From NCBI GenBank assembly GCA_964523395.1, contig CAZFXS010000014.1:1-62082 (forward strand): a stretch of 62,082 nt of DNA, in the 5' to 3' direction. The stretch comes from JANYJZ01 sp964523395. GTDB taxonomy: Bacteria; Bacteroidota; Ignavibacteria; UBA10030; SZUA-254. Each line of letters opens with the position of its first letter. The first letter of the stretch is position 1. The notes beneath the pieces were generated by a model. The model made no database searches. It had not been told where the DNA came from and worked only from the letters and a program-made list of their open reading frames with translations. Positions 59,761 to 62,082 of the stretch are shown piece after piece. A program made the position numbers and the translations under genes.

Positions 59761-59836
59761 ATCTATTTTAGTGTTTTACATGGAAAATCATCCGCGCATA
59801 TTTGTATTGGTTCCGTGTCATCCGTGGTTCCTCTTT

Positions 59837-60304
59837 CTAACGTGGGTAATACCCTATCATCTTCCACACTACACCATGGCAACGATGAATAAAACTCATG
59901 TCCGGTAGGAACATATACGGGCAATATCCGGCGATGATGTCCATATTATGAAGCTCGCACCAAACCAGGACATCGTCACTTACATCTTTTGCTCCGCTAA
60001 TACCAAAGACCCACACCAGCCGTACACCGGCTGTGAGACAATCTTCAAGCGCAGGGATGATTCCGTTTTTAGAAGTAAGAATGAGCGCGCACTCCGGCTT
60101 CGGATTGATTGCTTTCACATTCGGATAGCATGGAACACCATCAACAGTTGTCTGCTCACGGTGGACAGGGATTGCATCATATCCGCCGGTGCGGAATTGT
60201 GACCAGAGGTTGCGAGTGAAATCTTTGGAGTTTCTTGAGACACCGATAATCGCTACGCGTTTAGATTTCAGAAATTTGTCGATAAGTTCTTTTTGGTTTT
60301 TCAT
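59837..60304 (-). CDS. CoA-binding-domain protein
   Basis: From MKNQKELIDKFLKSKRVAII the protein is a Rossmann-type CoA-binding domain: VAIIGVSRNSKDFTRNLWSQ, YDAIPVHREQTTVDGVPCYP, the ECALILTSKNGIIPALEDCL helix and ISGAKDVSDDVLVWCELHNM. The family (CoA_binding_2) is usually about 140 residues; this one is 155 with a short basic tail after PYMFLPDMSFIHR. The frame extends upstream to 60427, but GAGG eight bases before ATG 60304 and the family start favour 60304. Its role is unknown. A repeat-like stretch covers its upstream region. Confidence 0.85.
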   Translation of the reverse strand: MKNQKELIDKFLKSKRVAIIGVSRNSKDFTRNLWSQFRTGGYDAIPVHREQTTVDGVPCYPNVKAINPKPECALILTSKNGIIPALEDCLTAGVRLVWVFGISGAKDVSDDVLVWCELHNMDIIAGYCPYMFLPDMSFIHRCHGVVWKMIGYYPR

Positions 60305-60425
60305 AGGGTATACCTCACCTTCGTGTATTGAAATGATATTCTCCCGCATGCTCGTTGTAACAGTAACATCTGCAGAAAGGTATGGAATTATTTTGGAAAG
60401 GTCAATGGTAGCAAGGTGTAAATTC

Positions 60426-60523
60426 ATTCGTGTTAATTCGTGTGGTTTCAGTGTTGATCCGTGGTTGCTTTAATAGGAGATTTGCCACGAGTTTACACGG
60501 CAAAAATACAGATTAACACGAAT
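60426..60523. repeat. imperfect palindrome with CACGAATTAACAC words
   Basis: ATTCGTGTTAAT (60426-60437) and ATTAACACGAAT (60512-60523) are perfect 12-base inverted arms about 75 bases apart; GATCCGTGG and CCACGAGT-like words inside extend the fold. A similar phrase (CCGTGTCATCCGTGG) occurs at 59800-59830. It lies in the 440-base gap before the last gene, which also has the terminator below and no gene. Confidence 0.5.
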
Positions 60524-60587
60524 CAATTAATCACGGATTTATTTGACAACATAAATTTTTATCATTACAGCTTCATGTTAAATCGTA

Positions 60588-60623
60588 CAAAAAAAATAAA
60601 AGGCCCGGGTTTCCCCGAGCCTT
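60588..60623 (-). terminator. terminator of the repeat-rich surface protein
   Basis: On the minus strand AAGGCTCGGGG pairs with CCCGGGCCTT (one mismatch) around AAA, followed by TTATTTTTTTTG. It lies about 120 bases after the stop of the gene at 60745. Confidence 0.65.
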
Positions 60624-60744
60624 CTCTCGTTGTTTCTCACGAAGTTAATTAATTAGGAGAATCTCTTCGTAAGCTCTTTGTAAAATCCTACGCCTTCCCT
60701 TCCCTTCAATGAAGGGAGGGGAATTAAAGGGGAGGGATTAATCT

Positions 60745-62082
60745 TTACTTCACCAGCACCATCTTTTTCATATCCGTAAATGTACCGACCGTTAACTTAT
60801 AGAAGTACATTCCGGTCGGCATGCCGCTCGCGTCAAATGAAACGACTTTGTAGCCGGCTTCCTGGAATTCATTGACCAGAGCAGCCACTTCCTGTCCCAT
60901 CATGTTGTAGACTTTTAACGTAACATGTTGATCCTCAGGAAGAGTGTAAAGTATCTTCGTCGACGGATTGAACGGATTCGGATAATTCTGATTCAGTGAG
61001 TATTCCTTGGGAATACCGGCCTCATTTGCAACAGAACCACCGGGTGCCGGCGGCGGATTTTCACCCTGATCCACTATTCGTATTCTGTTGGCCGCGGCAA
61101 CAACCAGCGTACTGTTCAACACTAATTGTCCCGCCTGCGACACCTTCACCCAGTAACCTTTTCCGGGCTCAATCGTGGCACTGGGGTAATAGGATGTATT
61201 GTATCCGTAGAACACAGATGTTACAATTCCGCCGGGAATTGAACCGACATTCGCCACTGGAACTGACGCGCTTACTGAACCAAGCAGGTTCCATCCCGCT
61301 TCAACATCGATCGTGTCAGCAGTCCGTTCGGTGCCTGAGAACAAGATTCCTTGTGTACCGGAAAATTTCACCCAGTATCCGAGACCATTCTCAAGTGTGG
61401 GAATTGAAGTGTAACTGCCACCCACGTATCCGATTGCATCCGTTGTCGCAGTCGGGAACAGAGCGGTTTTGCTGTAGTCCGAAACAGTAACAGGAACAGA
61501 AACGATATTCCACCTGTCGTTCAGATTCACTGATACGTTGTATACGTTTTCCTCAAAGTTCGCCGTGACAGAAATATTCCCCGTAACATTGAGATCCGTT
61601 CTCGGGTTCTGTGTCGATGCATCACTCCAGTTGACGAAATGATAGTTCGCATCAGGTACTGCCGTTACTGCTGTACCATTGGAACCGTATCCGACTGTTT
61701 GCGGGGTTGTTCCCGTGATTGATCCATTCGCCCCTGCTGTGTAGGTTAAGGAGTACTGATCAATGGCAAAGTTGGCTGTCACACTGATATTCCCTGTTAC
61801 ATTCAAATCAGTCCTCGGGTTCTGTGTCGATGCATCACTCCAGTTGACGAAATGATAGTTCGCATCCGGGACTGCAGTTACTGCCGTACCATCGGAACCG
61901 TGACTGACCGTCTGAGGTGATGTACCTGTGATTGATCCGTTGGCTCCTGCTGTGTAGGTTAAGGAGTACTGATCAATGGCAAAGTTGGCTGTCACACTGA
62001 TATTCCCTGTTACATTGAGATCCGTTCTCGGGTTCTGTGTCGATGCATCACTCCAGTTGACGAAATGATAGTTCGCATCAGG
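60745..62082 (-). CDS. secreted repeat protein with a type IX-like sorting domain, 5' end beyond the window
   Basis: The frame is open to the window end, so the N-terminus is missing; the ATG at 61995 is inside a repeat and not a start. From the left come at least 2.4 copies of a 71-residue repeat (YTAGANGSITGTSPQTV, ANYHFVNWSDASTQNP), which resembles the InlB-type B-repeat family. Then follows the two-part WNIVSVPVTVS/GYWVKFSG and GWNLLGSVSA/GKGYWVKVS module shared with the protein at 41673-43925, and finally a sorting domain (EYSLNQNYPNPFNPSTKILY, LKVYNMMGQEVAALVNEF, GMYFYKLTVG) ending in a Lys. It should be exported by type IX secretion. Function is not visible. Confidence 0.88.
   Translation of the reverse strand, partial: PDANYHFVNWSDASTQNPRTDLNVTGNISVTANFAIDQYSLTYTAGANGSITGTSPQTVSHGSDGTAVTAVPDANYHFVNWSDASTQNPRTDLNVTGNISVTANFAIDQYSLTYTAGANGSITGTTPQTVGYGSNGTAVTAVPDANYHFVNWSDASTQNPRTDLNVTGNISVTANFEENVYNVSVNLNDRWNIVSVPVTVSDYSKTALFPTATTDAIGYVGGSYTSIPTLENGLGYWVKFSGTQGILFSGTERTADTIDVEAGWNLLGSVSASVPVANVGSIPGGIVTSVFYGYNTSYYPSATIEPGKGYWVKVSQAGQLVLNSTLVVAAANRIRIVDQGENPPPAPGGSVANEAGIPKEYSLNQNYPNPFNPSTKILYTLPEDQHVTLKVYNMMGQEVAALVNEFQEAGYKVVSFDASGMPTGMYFYKLTVGTFTDMKKMVLVK
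61570..62082 (-). repeat. tandem 213-base repeats in the last gene
   Basis: Two complete units (61995-61783 and 61782-61570) and the end of a third (62082-61996) follow each other at exactly 213 bases, i.e. 71 codons. They differ at few bases; residue changes are mostly in the SPQTVSHGSDGT versus TPQTVGYGSNGT segment. Further units may lie outside the window. Confidence 0.9.

Noticed and set aside
1..62082. CRISPR arrays, rRNA genes, prophage or plasmid replication genes
   Set aside because: I found no regularly spaced direct repeats with spacers, no rRNA signature and no phage structural or replication genes; the only regular repeats are the coding 213-base units at 61570-62082.

Overview
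This window looks like chromosomal DNA of an FCB-group (Bacteroidota/Chlorobi-type) bacterium, most plausibly Ignavibacteria or a close relative. Three kinds of evidence point there. Two secreted proteins end in type IX secretion-like sorting domains with an NPFNP motif, the hallmark of that group. atpD and atpC form their own two-gene unit without the other ATP synthase genes. There is an ExbB-ExbD-ExbD-TonB cluster with a PstS-like lipoprotein and a TPR protein, and a YpdA-type thiol reductase. This placement is inference; there is no rRNA in the window.

Layout. 1-4.1 kb: the end of a PhoD-like phosphatase, then five small + strand genes of unknown or DUF function. 4.2-7.4 kb: SRP RNA and a three-gene operon of a TPR/beta-barrel protein, an NfrB-like glycosyltransferase and a lone receiver domain. 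7.4-11.8 kb: an inverted-repeat element, an exported PepT-like peptidase and a lamin-tail surface protein. 11.8-17.7 kb: a long minus-strand housekeeping operon (grpE, dnaJ, comEA-like, pilM-like, rsmD, coaD, aminotransferase, fmdB-like). 18-24.5 kb: lytic transglycosylase, an RpiB-like protein, rlpA, manC, alr, then atpDC. 24.5-29.3 kb: a repeat-rich stretch with ypdA, tRNA-Thr, ferredoxin, ybaK, an alkyltransferase-like protein and class I fumarase. 29.5-41.1 kb: an envelope-energy and signalling block (TPR protein, PstS-like lipoprotein, TonB, two ExbD, ExbB, STAS, sigma-54 regulator, histidine kinase, permease-Usp fusion, receiver). 41.6-49.5 kb: secreted proteins and a large TolB-propeller/amidohydrolase. 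49.6-57.2 kb: carbonic anhydrase, LolD with two LolC/E permeases, prfB with a programmed frameshift, and a split AtuA pair. 57.2-62 kb: aspS, two small genes, and the 3' part of a repeat-containing surface protein.

How the parts fit. Envelope biology dominates: lipoprotein export (Lol), TonB energisation, peptidoglycan turnover (SLT, RlpA, Alr), sugar-nucleotide supply (ManC), a possible exopolysaccharide synthase and secretin-free outer-membrane port (NfrAB-like), and sorting-domain proteins. A sigma-54-type promoter lies between the sigma-54 activator gene and the STAS-ExbB-ExbD-ExbD-TonB operon, suggesting that the adjacent kinase/regulator pair controls TonB energisation.

The points most worth a second look are the compact NfrAB-receiver operon, this sigma-54/TonB arrangement, a short inverted-repeat element present twice with 8-bp flanking repeats, a tRNA-Thr 3'-end duplication split by a palindromic insert, and an RpiB-like protein lacking the usual catalytic cysteine. 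All family names come from reading motifs by eye; no database search was run.
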